From: Clostridiales bacterium
GTDB lineage: Bacteria > Bacillota > Clostridia > Oscillospirales > Oscillospiraceae
DNA length: 47,276 nt
Assembly (NCBI GenBank): GCA_004555705.1
Contig: SFHI01000032.1
Location: 1-47,276, forward strand
Direction of reading: 5' to 3'
Position 1 is the first letter of the stretch. Each line of letters starts with the position of its first letter. This document shows positions 24,605 to 33,080 of the stretch, piece after piece. The notes beneath the pieces were generated by a model. That model did not search any database. It was given only the letters and a program-made list of their open reading frames with translations, and was not told the DNA's origin. The translations under genes and the position numbers were made by a program.

Positions 24605-25629
24605 ACCTTAAATCCCTGACTTTGCCGGAAATGGCTGCCGAATTTCAAAAGCTGGGCCAGCCGGGCTTCCGGGCAAAGCAGGTCTACACCTGGCTTCACA
24701 AGGGGGCCCGCTCCTATGACGAGATGACGAACCTTCCCAAGGCCCTCCGGGAGGCCCTGGCGGAAAAGTACCCCATCTGCCCGCCGAAGGTGGTGCGAAA
24801 GCAGGAATCCCAGCGGGACGGCACCATCAAATACCTGTGGCAGCTTCATGACGGGAACTGTGTGGAAACGGTGCTGATGCGCTATCACTACGGCAACACC
24901 GTGTGCATCTCCACGGAGGTGGGCTGCCGGATGGGCTGCGCCTTCTGTGCCTCCACCTTGGGGGGCCTGGTGCGGCGGCTGGAGCCGCACGAAATGCTGG
25001 ACCAGGTGCTTTTCACCCAGGTGGATTCGGGCCTGCCGGTCTCCCACATCGTGCTCATGGGCATTGGGGAGCCGCTGGACAATTTTGACAATGTGATGCG
25101 CTTTCTGGAGCTGGTGAATAGCCCGGAGGGGATGAACATCTCCATGCGGCACATCAGCCTCTCCACCTGCGGCCTGGTGCCGAAGATCGACGAGCTGGCC
25201 AAACGGAAGCTGCAGCTTACCCTGTCCGTTTCCCTCCACGCCCCCAATGACGAGACCAGGAACAAGATCATGCCGGTGAACAGGGCCTACCCCAGCGAGG
25301 AGCTGCTGAATGCCTGCCGCCGGTATTACGCGCAGACCTCCCGGCGCATCAGCTTTGAGTATGCCATGATCGATGGGGTCAACGATTCGGAAGCGGATGC
25401 AAAGGAGCTGCTGCGCAGGCTCAAGGGCCTGCCCGCCCACTTCAACCTGATTCCGCTGAATCACGTGGAGGAAAGCCCCCTGAAGCCCAGCTCCAGGGCC
25501 GCTGTGGCGAAATTCCAGAAAATTTTAGAGGATGGCGGCATCCCCGCCACCGTCCGCCGGACCCTGGGCGGCGACATCGACGCCTCCTGCGGCCAGCTGA
25601 GAAGAAAGTACAACAAGGAAAAGAATTGA
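24601..25629 (+). CDS. rlmN: Dual-specificity 23S rRNA/tRNA (adenine-C2)-methyltransferase RlmN
   Basis: A radical SAM enzyme that methylates A2503 of 23S rRNA and A37 of some tRNAs. The 342-residue protein has the cluster motif CRMGCAFCAS (CxxxCxxC), the substrate loop GIGEPLDNFDNVMRFL, LSTCGLVPKIDELA, VSLHAPNDETRNKIMPVN and a C-terminal GGDIDASCGQL that holds the cysteine accepting the methyl group. All catalytic residues appear intact. It ends the fmt-rsmB-rlmN block; repeats separate it from stp. Confidence 0.96.
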   Translation: MNLKSLTLPEMAAEFQKLGQPGFRAKQVYTWLHKGARSYDEMTNLPKALREALAEKYPICPPKVVRKQESQRDGTIKYLWQLHDGNCVETVLMRYHYGNTVCISTEVGCRMGCAFCASTLGGLVRRLEPHEMLDQVLFTQVDSGLPVSHIVLMGIGEPLDNFDNVMRFLELVNSPEGMNISMRHISLSTCGLVPKIDELAKRKLQLTLSVSLHAPNDETRNKIMPVNRAYPSEELLNACRRYYAQTSRRISFEYAMIDGVNDSEADAKELLRRLKGLPAHFNLIPLNHVEESPLKPSSRAAVAKFQKILEDGGIPATVRRTLGGDIDASCGQLRRKYNKEKN

Positions 25630-25940
25630 CAATTCAGGAATCCCTTCGGCAGGAAAGAAAAGCGCACAACGCAGTGTATTGACGAATTGGTGTTTGTACG
25701 TCTGATATTGCAATGCGTTGCGAACCTGCTGTAGGGGAGGCATTGTTGCCTCCCGGCGGTGAAATGTCCCAATATTCTGAGCGTTTCGGCGAAAACGTAC
25801 TGCCCTACGGGAGGCATCAATGCCTCCCCTACAGTAAAGACGCAATGCGTAGCGAGATTTGCAAACAACAATTTATCGCTTCACTGAGAGGACACGGGCT
25901 TTTGCTGGAATTGTCAACTGTCAATTGTTAATTGTCAATT
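25624..25940. repeat. AATTGACAATT element split by modular repeat J (composite W)
   Basis: AATTGACAATT (25624-25634) with GGAATCCCTTCGG starts over the rlmN stop region, and the complementary arm lies at 25909-25940, just before the stp ribosome-binding site. Copy J (25683-25875) sits inside. This is the same nesting as composites U and Y. Confidence 0.72.
25683..25875. repeat. Modular palindromic repeat, copy J (GGGAGG-core type)
   Basis: Termini CGAATTGGTGTTTG and CAAACAACAATTTA (25862-25875). The core hairpins are GGGAGGCA-TTGT-TGCCTCCC and GGGAGGCAT-CA-ATGCCTCCC, bounded by GTAGG and CCTAC. This is a paired-change variant of the GGGCGG hairpins in C, I and P. Confidence 0.82.
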
Positions 25941-25963
25941 CAAAAAAGGGAGGAGGATTGCTC

Positions 25964-26695
25964 ATGCAGATATGGGGACTGACGGACCAGGGGTGTGTCC
26001 GAAAACAGAATCAGGACGCCTACCAGGTGAAAAAGCTGGACCGGGGCGCCGTGCTGGCCGTGGTCTGCGACGGCATGGGCGGCGCGAAGTCCGGGAATAT
26101 CGCCAGTATGCTGGCGGTGGATGTGTTTTCCCAGGAGATTTGCCGTTCCTACTCCCCCAGCATGAGCCAGGACCGGGTGGATCAGATGCTCCGCTCCGCG
26201 GTAAAGCTGGCAAACTTTACGGTATATGACCAGGCCCAGCAGTTCGAGGAGTTCGACGGCATGGGAACCACCCTGGTGGCGGTGCTGGTCCGGGGAAGGA
26301 AGGCCACTGTGGTCCATGTGGGCGACAGCCGGGCCTACGGTATCAACGCCGACGGAATCCACCAGCTCACCCGGGATCACTCCCTGGTGCAGATGATGGT
26401 GGACCGGGGGGATTTGACCGCGGAACAGGCCAAGTCCTATCCCGGAAAGAATTTCATTACCCGCGCCATCGGTACAGAGCCCACGGTGATGTGCGACATC
26501 GGCCATTACGACGTGGAAAAGGGGGACTACCTCCTGCTGTGCTCCGACGGCCTGAGCAATATGATGGACGATCAGGAGATCCTGTTTGAGGCGGTTCACG
26601 GTGTGGACAAGCGAAAATGCTGCAAACGCCTGCTGGACATCGCCAAAAACCGGGGCGCCCCCGATAATGTGACCACCGTTTTGATTCTGGTTTAG
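25964..26695 (+). CDS. stp: PP2C-type Ser/Thr protein phosphatase (PrpC/Stp)
   Basis: Dephosphorylates targets of the partner kinase encoded next door. The 243-residue metal-dependent PPM phosphatase starts at ATG 25964 behind GGGAGGAGG. It has GLTDQGCVRKQNQDAY, the metal-site aspartate in CDGMGGAKSGN, GMGTTLVAVLV, HVGDSRAYGI, RDHSLVQMMVD, LCSDGLSNMMDD and the closing GAPDNVTTVLI. The stp-prkC-rsgA order is the standard Firmicutes arrangement. It acts in the cytoplasm on the kinase and its substrates. Confidence 0.95.
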   Translation: MQIWGLTDQGCVRKQNQDAYQVKKLDRGAVLAVVCDGMGGAKSGNIASMLAVDVFSQEICRSYSPSMSQDRVDQMLRSAVKLANFTVYDQAQQFEEFDGMGTTLVAVLVRGRKATVVHVGDSRAYGINADGIHQLTRDHSLVQMMVDRGDLTAEQAKSYPGKNFITRAIGTEPTVMCDIGHYDVEKGDYLLLCSDGLSNMMDDQEILFEAVHGVDKRKCCKRLLDIAKNRGAPDNVTTVLILV

Positions 26696-26743
26696 AAGTT
26701 GCCTATGGATCAGCTCACAGCCGCGAAAGGAGCAATTGTACAC

Positions 26744-28739
26744 ATGGATCAGTATATTGGACGGCTTTTGGACGGTCGGTACGAGATTCTCGAGGTCATC
26801 GGTACCGGCGGTATGGCCGTTGTATATAAGGCCCGCTGCCACCGGCTCAACCGGTTGGTGGCCATTAAGATACTCAAGGATGAATTCGCCAAGGATGAGG
26901 AGTTCCGCCGCCGGTTCCGGGCCGAGGGCCAGGCCGTGGCCATGCTCAGTCACCCCAACATCGTGCAGGTGTACGATGTTTCCTCCTCGGACAATGCCAA
27001 CTTCATTGTCATGGAGCTGATTGACGGCATCTCCCTGAAGCAGTATATGGAGAAGAAGGGGTCCCTCAACTGGAAGGAAACCCTCCATTTCGCCATGCAG
27101 ATCGCCACGGGCCTGGAGCACGCCCACAGCCGGGGCATCGTCCACCGGGACATCAAGCCCCACAATGTCATGGTGCTGAAAAACGGCTCCGTGAAGGTCA
27201 TGGACTTCGGCATTGCCCGGGTCATGTCCAAGAGCAACACCCTGACCAAGGAGGCCCTGGGCTCCGTGCACTATATCTCCCCGGAGCAGGCCAAGGGCAG
27301 CTACACCGACAACCGGTCGGACCTGTACTCCCTCAGCGTGGTGATGTACGAAATGACCACGGGACATCAACGGCGGGGCGGTGCCCCCCTCGGTGCTGAA
27401 TCCCAACATCCCGAAGGGCCTGGAGCAGATCATCCAGAAGGGCATGGCCTTGGATGTGAAGGACCGCTATTCCTCTGCCACGGAGATGCTGCGGGATATG
27501 GAGGAATTCCGGAAGAATCCTTCCATGGTCTTTGACTACGCCTCCCAGGAGCCCGCGTCCAGGCCCGCCATTCCCGTGGCTCAGGCGCCCATTACCACCG
27601 CCGAGCGGGTGGTGATGCAGAAAACCGGGGTGCGCCCGGCCCAGGATTCCGGCAGACGCCAGCCAACTTCCCCCCGGAAACGTTCCGAGTCCGAAACCAA
27701 AACCAGACCTTCGGAGTCACAGCGGCGGAAACAGGAGCGGGAACGCCGGGAAGCCGAGCGCAGCCGGGTGGCCACCATTGCAATTGTGGTCTGCAGCGCC
27801 GTGGCGGTGATTTCCATCTGCGTGTTCCTGGCGGCGCTGTTCAACGGGGCACTGCTGAATCAGGAGAAGGAGCTGGTGGAGGTTCCCAATCTGGTGGGGA
27901 GCTTCTTCAGCGACGATATGAGCACGCAGTATGCCGATTTCACCTTCCGGTTCCAGCCCCAGGAATACAGTGACCAGTACCAGAAGGGCCAGATCATGCG
28001 CCAGGAGCCGGTGGGCGGCAGCCGGGTGGTGAAGGGTACGGAAATTGTCCTCACCGTCAGCATGGGCGAGGAGCCCCAGGTGAAGGCCATGGAGAACCTG
28101 GTGGGCGTGACCCAGGAGGAGGCCCGTTCCTTCCTGGAAAACCAGGGCTTCCTGCCCCTGGTGCGCAACGAAACCAGCTCCATCTATGACGCGGGGGTGG
28201 TCATCCGCACCGAGCCCTCCGCCGGGACGGAGCTGACCCCCGGCCAGACCGTGAAGCTCTGGGTCAGCGTGGGCCCGGAGATGATTCTGCAGAAGATGCC
28301 CGACGTGCTCGGAATGGACCTGGACATCGCCCTGCGGGTGCTGGACCAGGTGGGCTTTAAGAACATCCGCACCCGGGAGGTGTCCAGCGACAAAGACCCC
28401 GGCACCGTGGTCTACCAGTCCGTGAAGAAGGATGAGGAGATCGACATCACCACCGAGATTCTGCTGGAATACGCCGCCATTCCCGAGGTAACCTCCGACC
28501 CCACCGAGGAGGAGACCCAGGAGGAGCTGGTCAGCCAGTTCGTCACCTTCGACCTGCCGGTCCGGGAGGAGCCCTATGACCTGACCATCTACCGCGAGGG
28601 AATTCTGGTGATGGAGCCCAGCCGGATCGAGCCGGGTGTCAACAGCCTGACCCTGGAGCTGAAGGGCAGAGGGGAGCAGAAGTACGATCTGTATATCGAC
28701 GACGTGCTCTATGCCTCCAAGATCGTGGAGTTCGGATAA
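26744..28739 (+). pseudogene. prkC: PASTA-domain Ser/Thr kinase PrkC/PknB, frameshifted
   Basis: A membrane kinase that senses muropeptides or lipid II through extracellular PASTA domains and phosphorylates cell-wall and translation factors. ATG 26744 follows AAAGGAG. The kinase domain shows IGTGGMAVVYKA, VAIKILKDEF, HRDIKPHN near residue 134, DFGIARV and SPEQAKG. At about 27362 the reading frame changes. Codons up to VVMYEMTTG are in one frame; INGGAVPPSVLNPNIPKGLEQ resumes from 27366 in another. About 15 residues (the usual RQPFDGESAVSIAL-like stretch) are missing, so roughly 44 or 47 bases appear lost. Downstream a transmembrane helix (VATIAIVVCSAVAVISICVF), three PASTA domains and a C-terminal region are intact to 28739. 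As read, translation would terminate at 27535 without the membrane and PASTA parts. Decay, a sequencing or assembly deletion, or strain variation are all possible. Confidence 0.85.
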
Positions 28740-29633
28740 ATGGAGCAGAGAGAAACGGGACGCATCGTCCGGTCCTTAAGCGGCTTTTACGAGGTGCGCA
28801 CCCCGGGGGGGACCGTCACCTGCCGGGCCAGGGGCATCCTGCGCCGGGAGGGCGTCACCCCCCTCACCGGGGACCTGGCGGAAATCACCCTGGAGCGGGG
28901 CAAGGGCATGGTGGAGAAAATCCTCCCCCGGCGCAACAGCTTCATCCGCCCGGCGGTGGCCAATGTGGACGCTCTGGTGGTGTTTGCCGCCAACGTGAAT
29001 CCCATTACGGAGCCCTTCCTGATTGACCGGGTGGCGGCCATCGCGGGGGATCAGGGGGTGCCGGTGTACCTGTGCGTCAACAAGTGCGACTTAGACCCCG
29101 GGGCGGATTTGGTGCGCATCTATGAAGCCGCCGGTTTTCCGGTGATCCGCACCAGCGCCGAAACCGGCCAGGGGGTGGAGCAGCTGCGGCAGCTGATTCG
29201 GGGGAAGCTCACGGCCTTTACGGGAAATTCCGGCGTGGGCAAAAGCAGCATCCTCAACAGACTTCACCCGGAGCTGGGGCTTCCCGTGGGGGAGGTTTCC
29301 GAAAAACTGGGCCGGGGGCGGCACACCACCCGGCACGTGGAGCTGTACGATCTGGGGGAGGATACCTTCGTGGCGGATACCCCGGGGTTTTCCTCCTTCG
29401 ACACGGACCAGATGGATGTGATTCTCAAGGAGAATCTGCAGTACGCATTCCCGGACTTTGGACCCTATTTGGGGAAATGTCAGTTCCACGACTGCTCCCA
29501 CCGCGCGGAGCCGGGCTGCGCCGTCCGGGCCGCTCTGGATCGGGGCAAGCTCCAGCCCACCCGGTACGACAGCTACCTGCGCCTGTACGAAAAGGCAAGC
29601 CAGCTAAGGCTCTGGGAGCTGGACAGAGGATAA
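28740..29633 (+). CDS. rsgA: Ribosome small-subunit-dependent GTPase RsgA
   Basis: RsgA is a late 30S assembly checkpoint GTPase. The 297-residue protein has an N-terminal OB fold, then a circularly permuted GTPase order: G4 NKCD comes before G1 GNSGVGKSSILN, followed by RHTTRHVELY and G3 DTPGFSSFD. The zinc motif CQFHDCSHRAEPGC closes it. The ATG directly abuts the prkC stop. In B. subtilis the homologue is a PrkC substrate, which fits the linkage. rpe and thiN, usual downstream partners, are absent. Confidence 0.96.
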   Translation: MEQRETGRIVRSLSGFYEVRTPGGTVTCRARGILRREGVTPLTGDLAEITLERGKGMVEKILPRRNSFIRPAVANVDALVVFAANVNPITEPFLIDRVAAIAGDQGVPVYLCVNKCDLDPGADLVRIYEAAGFPVIRTSAETGQGVEQLRQLIRGKLTAFTGNSGVGKSSILNRLHPELGLPVGEVSEKLGRGRHTTRHVELYDLGEDTFVADTPGFSSFDTDQMDVILKENLQYAFPDFGPYLGKCQFHDCSHRAEPGCAVRAALDRGKLQPTRYDSYLRLYEKASQLRLWELDRG

Positions 29634-29670
29634 ATTTTGAAAAACAATACGCGGCATGACCGCAGAGAGA

Positions 29671-29903
29671 TAAATTGGTGTTTGAAGGTGCGCGTTACAA
29701 ATTACCTGTCATTGCGAACCAGTCCGCAGACTGGTGTGGCAATCCCCCGGTTGAAAGGAACCAGGTAATGATTATCACCAAAAATTGCAGTAACTCCAGC
29801 TCTTCCGGGTGCTTTTCGGTACATTTTCCCACTAACCGGGGGATTGCCACGCCAGTGTGCGCACTGGCTCGCAATGACAGCAATTTTTTCAAACAACAAT
29901 TTG
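29671..29903. repeat. Modular palindromic repeat, copy K (two-arm type, long core)
   Basis: Termini TAAATTGGTGTTTG (29671-29684) and CAAACAACAATTTG (29890-29903). The ACC arm first has CCAGTC-CGCA-GACTGG, the GCC arm second has CCAGTG/CACTGG, and the core is forward (GGTTGAAAGGAACCAGG). It fills the rsgA-GNAT gap. Confidence 0.9.
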
Positions 29904-29929
29904 TCTGTCTGCTATGCAGGAGTGGAGGA

Positions 29930-30391
29930 ATGGCTTTGGTCACTACGGAAAGGCTGGAAATTGTCCCACTGTCCGATGGGGAAATGCTGGCGCTGACTGC
30001 CGGGGAGTCGGACCCGGAAATGCGGCAGGCTTACACCGAAATGCGGGAGCTGGCGCTGTCGCATCCGGAAAACCGGCTTTGGTACACCGCCTGGCAGATG
30101 CGTCTGCGGAAAACCCATGAGGCGGTGGGCGACCTGTGCTTCAAGGGCCTGTCCCCGGAGGGCATGGTGGAAATCGGCTACGGCATGACCCCTGCCTTTG
30201 AGGGCCGGGGGCTGATGACCGAGGCGGTGAAGGCCATGGTGCTGTGGGCCTCCCGGCAGCCCGGGGTGCGGGAAATCCAGGCGGAAACCGACCCGGGAAA
30301 CCTTGCCTCCCAGCGGGTGCTGGAAAAAGCGGGCTTTCGTCCCAACGGCGTCACCGGAGAAGAAGGGCCCAGATTCACCTGGCAGCCGTAA
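29930..30391 (+). CDS. GNAT family N-acetyltransferase (RimJ/RimL-like)
   Basis: A 153-residue acetyl-CoA-dependent acetyltransferase; the substrate is unknown. The start is ATG 29930, 7 bases after AGGAG (29918-29922). Features are MALVTTERLEIVPL at the N-terminus, the acetyl-CoA site in GYGMTPAFEGRGLMTEAV, and ETDPGNLASQRVLEKAGF, which is typical of the RimJ/RimL and ribosomal-protein or small-molecule acetyltransferase group. It stands alone, flanked by copy K and a terminator. Confidence 0.85.
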   Translation: MALVTTERLEIVPLSDGEMLALTAGESDPEMRQAYTEMRELALSHPENRLWYTAWQMRLRKTHEAVGDLCFKGLSPEGMVEIGYGMTPAFEGRGLMTEAVKAMVLWASRQPGVREIQAETDPGNLASQRVLEKAGFRPNGVTGEEGPRFTWQP

Positions 30392-30400
30392 CAGAACAAC

Positions 30401-30438
30401 GCCGGAGCGCCTCCAATGGGAGGCGCTCCGGCGCGTTT
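30401..30438 (+). terminator. Intrinsic terminator of the GNAT gene
   Basis: GCCGGAGCGCCTCC (30401-30414) pairs with GGAGGCGCTCCGGC (30419-30432), a 14-bp stem with a 4-base loop, followed by GCGTTTT. Confidence 0.92.
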
Positions 30439-30481
30439 TCGGGAAAAGTGTAACGTTTATCGGGTTAACTCGGCAATCATA

Positions 30482-30709
30482 CAAATTGGTGTTTGTCGCT
30501 TCGCTCCAGTGGACAGTTGACAGTTGACAGTTGTGGTATCCCCTTCGGGGATGAAATTGAAATATTGATGTTAGAAAACGCCGCACTTCATGTAGAAATG
30601 AAAGGATATCTGTGATAATTATTTTCAATCGTCCCGAAGGGACTCCATAACTGTCCACTGTCAACTGTCCACTGTCAACTCGGGCAACAGCCCGCCAAAC
30701 ACCAACTTA
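30482..30709. repeat. Modular palindromic repeat, copy L (GACAGTTGACAGTT core)
   Basis: Modular termini CAAATTGGTGTTTG (30482-30495) and CAAACACCAACTTA (30696-30709) enclose an inner pair of short tandem arms: GACAGTTGACAGTTGACAG on the left and ACTGTCCACTGTCAACTGTC on the right. ATCCCC-TTC-GGGGAT sits beside the left arm. The AATTGACAATT-type family is here inside the modular frame, the reverse of composites U, W and Y. No gene lies in 30392-30744. Confidence 0.78.
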
Positions 30710-30744
30710 TCGGTTTGCCGTGTCAGGTTGGTAAGAATTTGGAT

Positions 30745-31152
30745 TTATTCAAGAGGGGGAAGGTCCTGGCCGGCGGTGGGGGCTTCCACGGGGGTGGGTT
30801 CCGGCAGCGGAGATTCCGCGGGAGCGGCCGCGGCGGTCTCCTCTTTTTCCACAAAGACCAGCTTGCCGAAGTGCAGAGCAAAGCCCAGGCCCAGAACCAT
30901 GAACAGGGTGCCGTTGTACAGCGCCAGCTTTCCGCCCAGCTCCCGCAGGTTGTTGGCAGCCACGGCGGCATTGCTTGCGGCGGCCCGGGTGGCCCGGTAC
31001 TCATAGGTGTAGAAATCCGCGCCGAAGGTGGCCGAATCCGTGGAGCTTGTGGAATAATGGTCCGCGGGGGTCGCGATATAGACGATTCCGACCACGATCA
31101 GAATCAGGCCCGCCACAAAGCCAATCAGATTCCATGTACGTTCTTTTTTCAT
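30745..31152 (-). CDS. Small membrane protein of unknown function
   Basis: A 135-residue protein not assigned to a family. It has two hydrophobic segments, NLIGFVAGLILIVVGIVYIA near the N-terminus and LYNGTLFMVLGLGFALHFG in the second half, separated by a polar Ser/Thr-rich loop (ADHYSTSSTDSATFGADFY). The C-terminus is Pro/Glu/Ala-rich (AAAPAESPLPEPTPVEAP), ending DLPPLE. A GGAGG-like site precedes ATG 31152 and a promoter lies about 90 bases upstream, so it is probably transcribed alone. Confidence 0.7.
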   Translation of the reverse strand: MKKERTWNLIGFVAGLILIVVGIVYIATPADHYSTSSTDSATFGADFYTYEYRATRAAASNAAVAANNLRELGGKLALYNGTLFMVLGLGFALHFGKLVFVEKEETAAAAPAESPLPEPTPVEAPTAGQDLPPLE

Positions 31153-31243
31153 TGATGTTTCCTCCCAATTACATTTTTGAGCTTCGCAAATGCCTTCGCC
31201 GGTTCTGCCGGAAGAAGGCGGTTTGTGTCAACTCGCTGCTCCT

Positions 31244-31271
31244 ATTATAGCATATTCCCGTAAGAAAACAA
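31244..31271 (-). promoter_or_regulatory. Promoter for the small membrane protein gene
   Basis: On the minus strand TTGTTT (31271-31266) and TATAAT (31249-31244) are 16 bases apart, with a TGC extension before the -10. Confidence 0.65.
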
Positions 31272-31322
31272 TTAGCGCTTTGCATAGGGGGTGGAAAAAA
31301 CTGACCGGCGTGGCTGCTGCAC

Positions 31323-32765
31323 TCAGCCCGTATAGGGAACAATTTCCGCTGTCGCGAGGGCGGTCAGGGGCTGGTCGTCCAGCGTGGCGCTGATCTCGTA
31401 ATACCAGATGCCCATGGACCGATGGGTGTAGGTTGCCCGAATGCCCCCGGGCCAGAAGCCGGAGGCGGTAAAGACCTCGGGAGCATCCGCCTCATTCCCC
31501 TCCGCCCGCCACAGCCGGACCTGAGCGTCCTTCAGCAGGGGAATGAAGTCGATTACCATCTCCCGGCCGTTGTCGGCATTGACCTTCCAGACGCAGGGAA
31601 ATACCGCCCGGTTGACTGTGTTGTTTCCCAACGCGACGGCACTTTGGTCATAAAGCTTGTGCTGATACGCCGCAGGGTAGTCTTGCTGGAAAATTCCGAA
31701 ATAGTAGAGCTCCCTTTCCCCATCCCCATCCAGATCGTAGAGAAAGGTCGTTTCAAATTGGCCCGAGGGCCCCTGCCAGGGCTCGTCGGGAACCTCCACC
31801 GGCTCCGGGGTAAAAACCTCCACCCGGGGGACAGTCTCGGCAGGTGCTTCCGTGGGTGCTTCTGTGGGCGGCTCCGTGGAGGGCTCCGCAGGCATCTCGG
31901 TGGGCGGCAAAGCGGCGGTTTCCGTGGAAGCGTCTGTGGGAGGAGCCTCAAGGGTCTGGGCTGGCGTGGGGCGCAGCAGCTTCACGCCCCCCAGAACTGC
32001 CAGTGCAAGAACCGCCGCGACGGCCGTAAGAAGCAGATATCTGGACACCCTGCGCCGGGAGGGGACGCGCTCTGTCAGAGCCTCCAGGAGCTGGCGGGCG
32101 GTGGCGTAGCGCTTGTCCACGTTCACTTCGATGCACCGCTCGATCACCGGACGAAGGGGACCCTCCGCCAGACGCTTGGAGGGGTGCTGTCCGGTGAGCA
32201 TCTCGTTGAGCAGGATGCCCATGGCGTAGATATCCGCCCGGGCGTCGGTCTGGGAGAAGCCGTACTGCTCCGGGGCCGCGTAGCCGGTGGTGCCCATGAC
32301 CCGGGTGTCCGTGTCGCTTTCCGGCTTTACCAGCCGGGAGGTGTCAAAATCAATGAGCACCGCTTCCCGGCCCCGGATCATGATATTCTCCGGTTTCACG
32401 TCCCGGTGGATGCCGCCGAACTGGTGGAGGGTATCCAGCGCATGGCAGACCTGAATCCCGATGTCCAGAGTGGAGGAAAGGGTCAGAGGCCCGCCCTCCA
32501 GGAGAAAGGCAAGGGTATCCCCATGGATGTACTCCTCCAGAACGGACACCCGTCCGTCCCGCTCTGACACATCATAGACCCTGGGAAGGTTGGGACAGCT
32601 CACGTCCCGCAGCTTGGCGTAAACCTCCCCGCTGCCTTCAAATTCCCGGTAGACCCGCCGGGCGCCGCCTAACTTGCTGCGGACAAGGTATACGCTGCCC
32701 CGTTTTCCGGATTTGATGGTCTTTTCAATTTCGTAGGGAAATACGATGTCGATCTGTGTGCCCAC
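31323..32765 (-). CDS. Hanks-type Ser/Thr protein kinase with single membrane anchor
   Basis: A second eukaryotic-type kinase, 480 residues, start GTG at 32765. The kinase domain spans roughly residues 8-240: a weak glycine loop SGKRGSVYLV, then RRVYREF where the usual VAIK lysine would be (Arg40 instead), HRDVKPEN at 120-127 and DFD (139-141) in place of DFG, followed by TTGYAAPEQYG. A transmembrane helix (YLLLTAVAAVLALAVLGGV) near 245-265 leads to an external Pro/Thr/Glu-rich linker and a C-terminal domain of about 150 residues with no family I recognise. No partner phosphatase is adjacent. The HRD aspartate is present, so activity is possible but unproven. Confidence 0.82.
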   Translation of the reverse strand: MGTQIDIVFPYEIEKTIKSGKRGSVYLVRSKLGGARRVYREFEGSGEVYAKLRDVSCPNLPRVYDVSERDGRVSVLEEYIHGDTLAFLLEGGPLTLSSTLDIGIQVCHALDTLHQFGGIHRDVKPENIMIRGREAVLIDFDTSRLVKPESDTDTRVMGTTGYAAPEQYGFSQTDARADIYAMGILLNEMLTGQHPSKRLAEGPLRPVIERCIEVNVDKRYATARQLLEALTERVPSRRRVSRYLLLTAVAAVLALAVLGGVKLLRPTPAQTLEAPPTDASTETAALPPTEMPAEPSTEPPTEAPTEAPAETVPRVEVFTPEPVEVPDEPWQGPSGQFETTFLYDLDGDGERELYYFGIFQQDYPAAYQHKLYDQSAVALGNNTVNRAVFPCVWKVNADNGREMVIDFIPLLKDAQVRLWRAEGNEADAPEVFTASGFWPGGIRATYTHRSMGIWYYEISATLDDQPLTALATAEIVPYTG

Positions 32766-32857
32766 TGGTAATTCTCTCCTCTATGCAGCCAGCATATTGA
32801 TTTCTCCCGAGGCGACGGTATAATGAAAGGGAATTGCTGAAAAACCCGGCGGGAAGA

Positions 32858-33025
32858 TAAATTGGTGTTTGTAAAAATAATGCTGTCATTGCGAACCAGC
32901 GCGCACGCTGGTGTGGCAATCCCCCGGTTAGAGGGAAAATGTGCCGAAAATTTCTGTGCGCACTGGTTCGCAATGACAGCATTTTTCATGGCAATGACAG
33001 CATTATTTTAACAAACACCAATTCA
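32858..33025. repeat. Modular palindromic repeat, copy M (rearranged)
   Basis: Termini TAAATTGGTGTTTG and CAAACACCAATTCA (33012-33025). The left ACC arm is complete (CCAGCG-CGCA-CGCTGG) and the core starts in reverse orientation (GGTTAGAGGG). The core then breaks off into a partial second arm that is also ACC type (GCGCACTGGTTCGCAATGAC), with GCAATGACAGCATT repeated after it. The same duplicated tail is found on the ACC arm of copy O. Confidence 0.82.
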
Positions 33026-33038
33026 TCAGTATATTCCG

Positions 33039-33075
33039 AAAAATAGGGCGGGAGAAACCGGTTGGTTTCTCCCGC
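33039..33075 (-). terminator. Terminator of the gntR-ABC operon
   Basis: GCGGGAGAAACC (33048-33059) pairs with GGTTTCTCCCGC (33064-33075), a 12-bp stem. Read on the minus strand it is followed by TATTTTT. Confidence 0.9.
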
Positions 33076-33080
33076 TTGCG

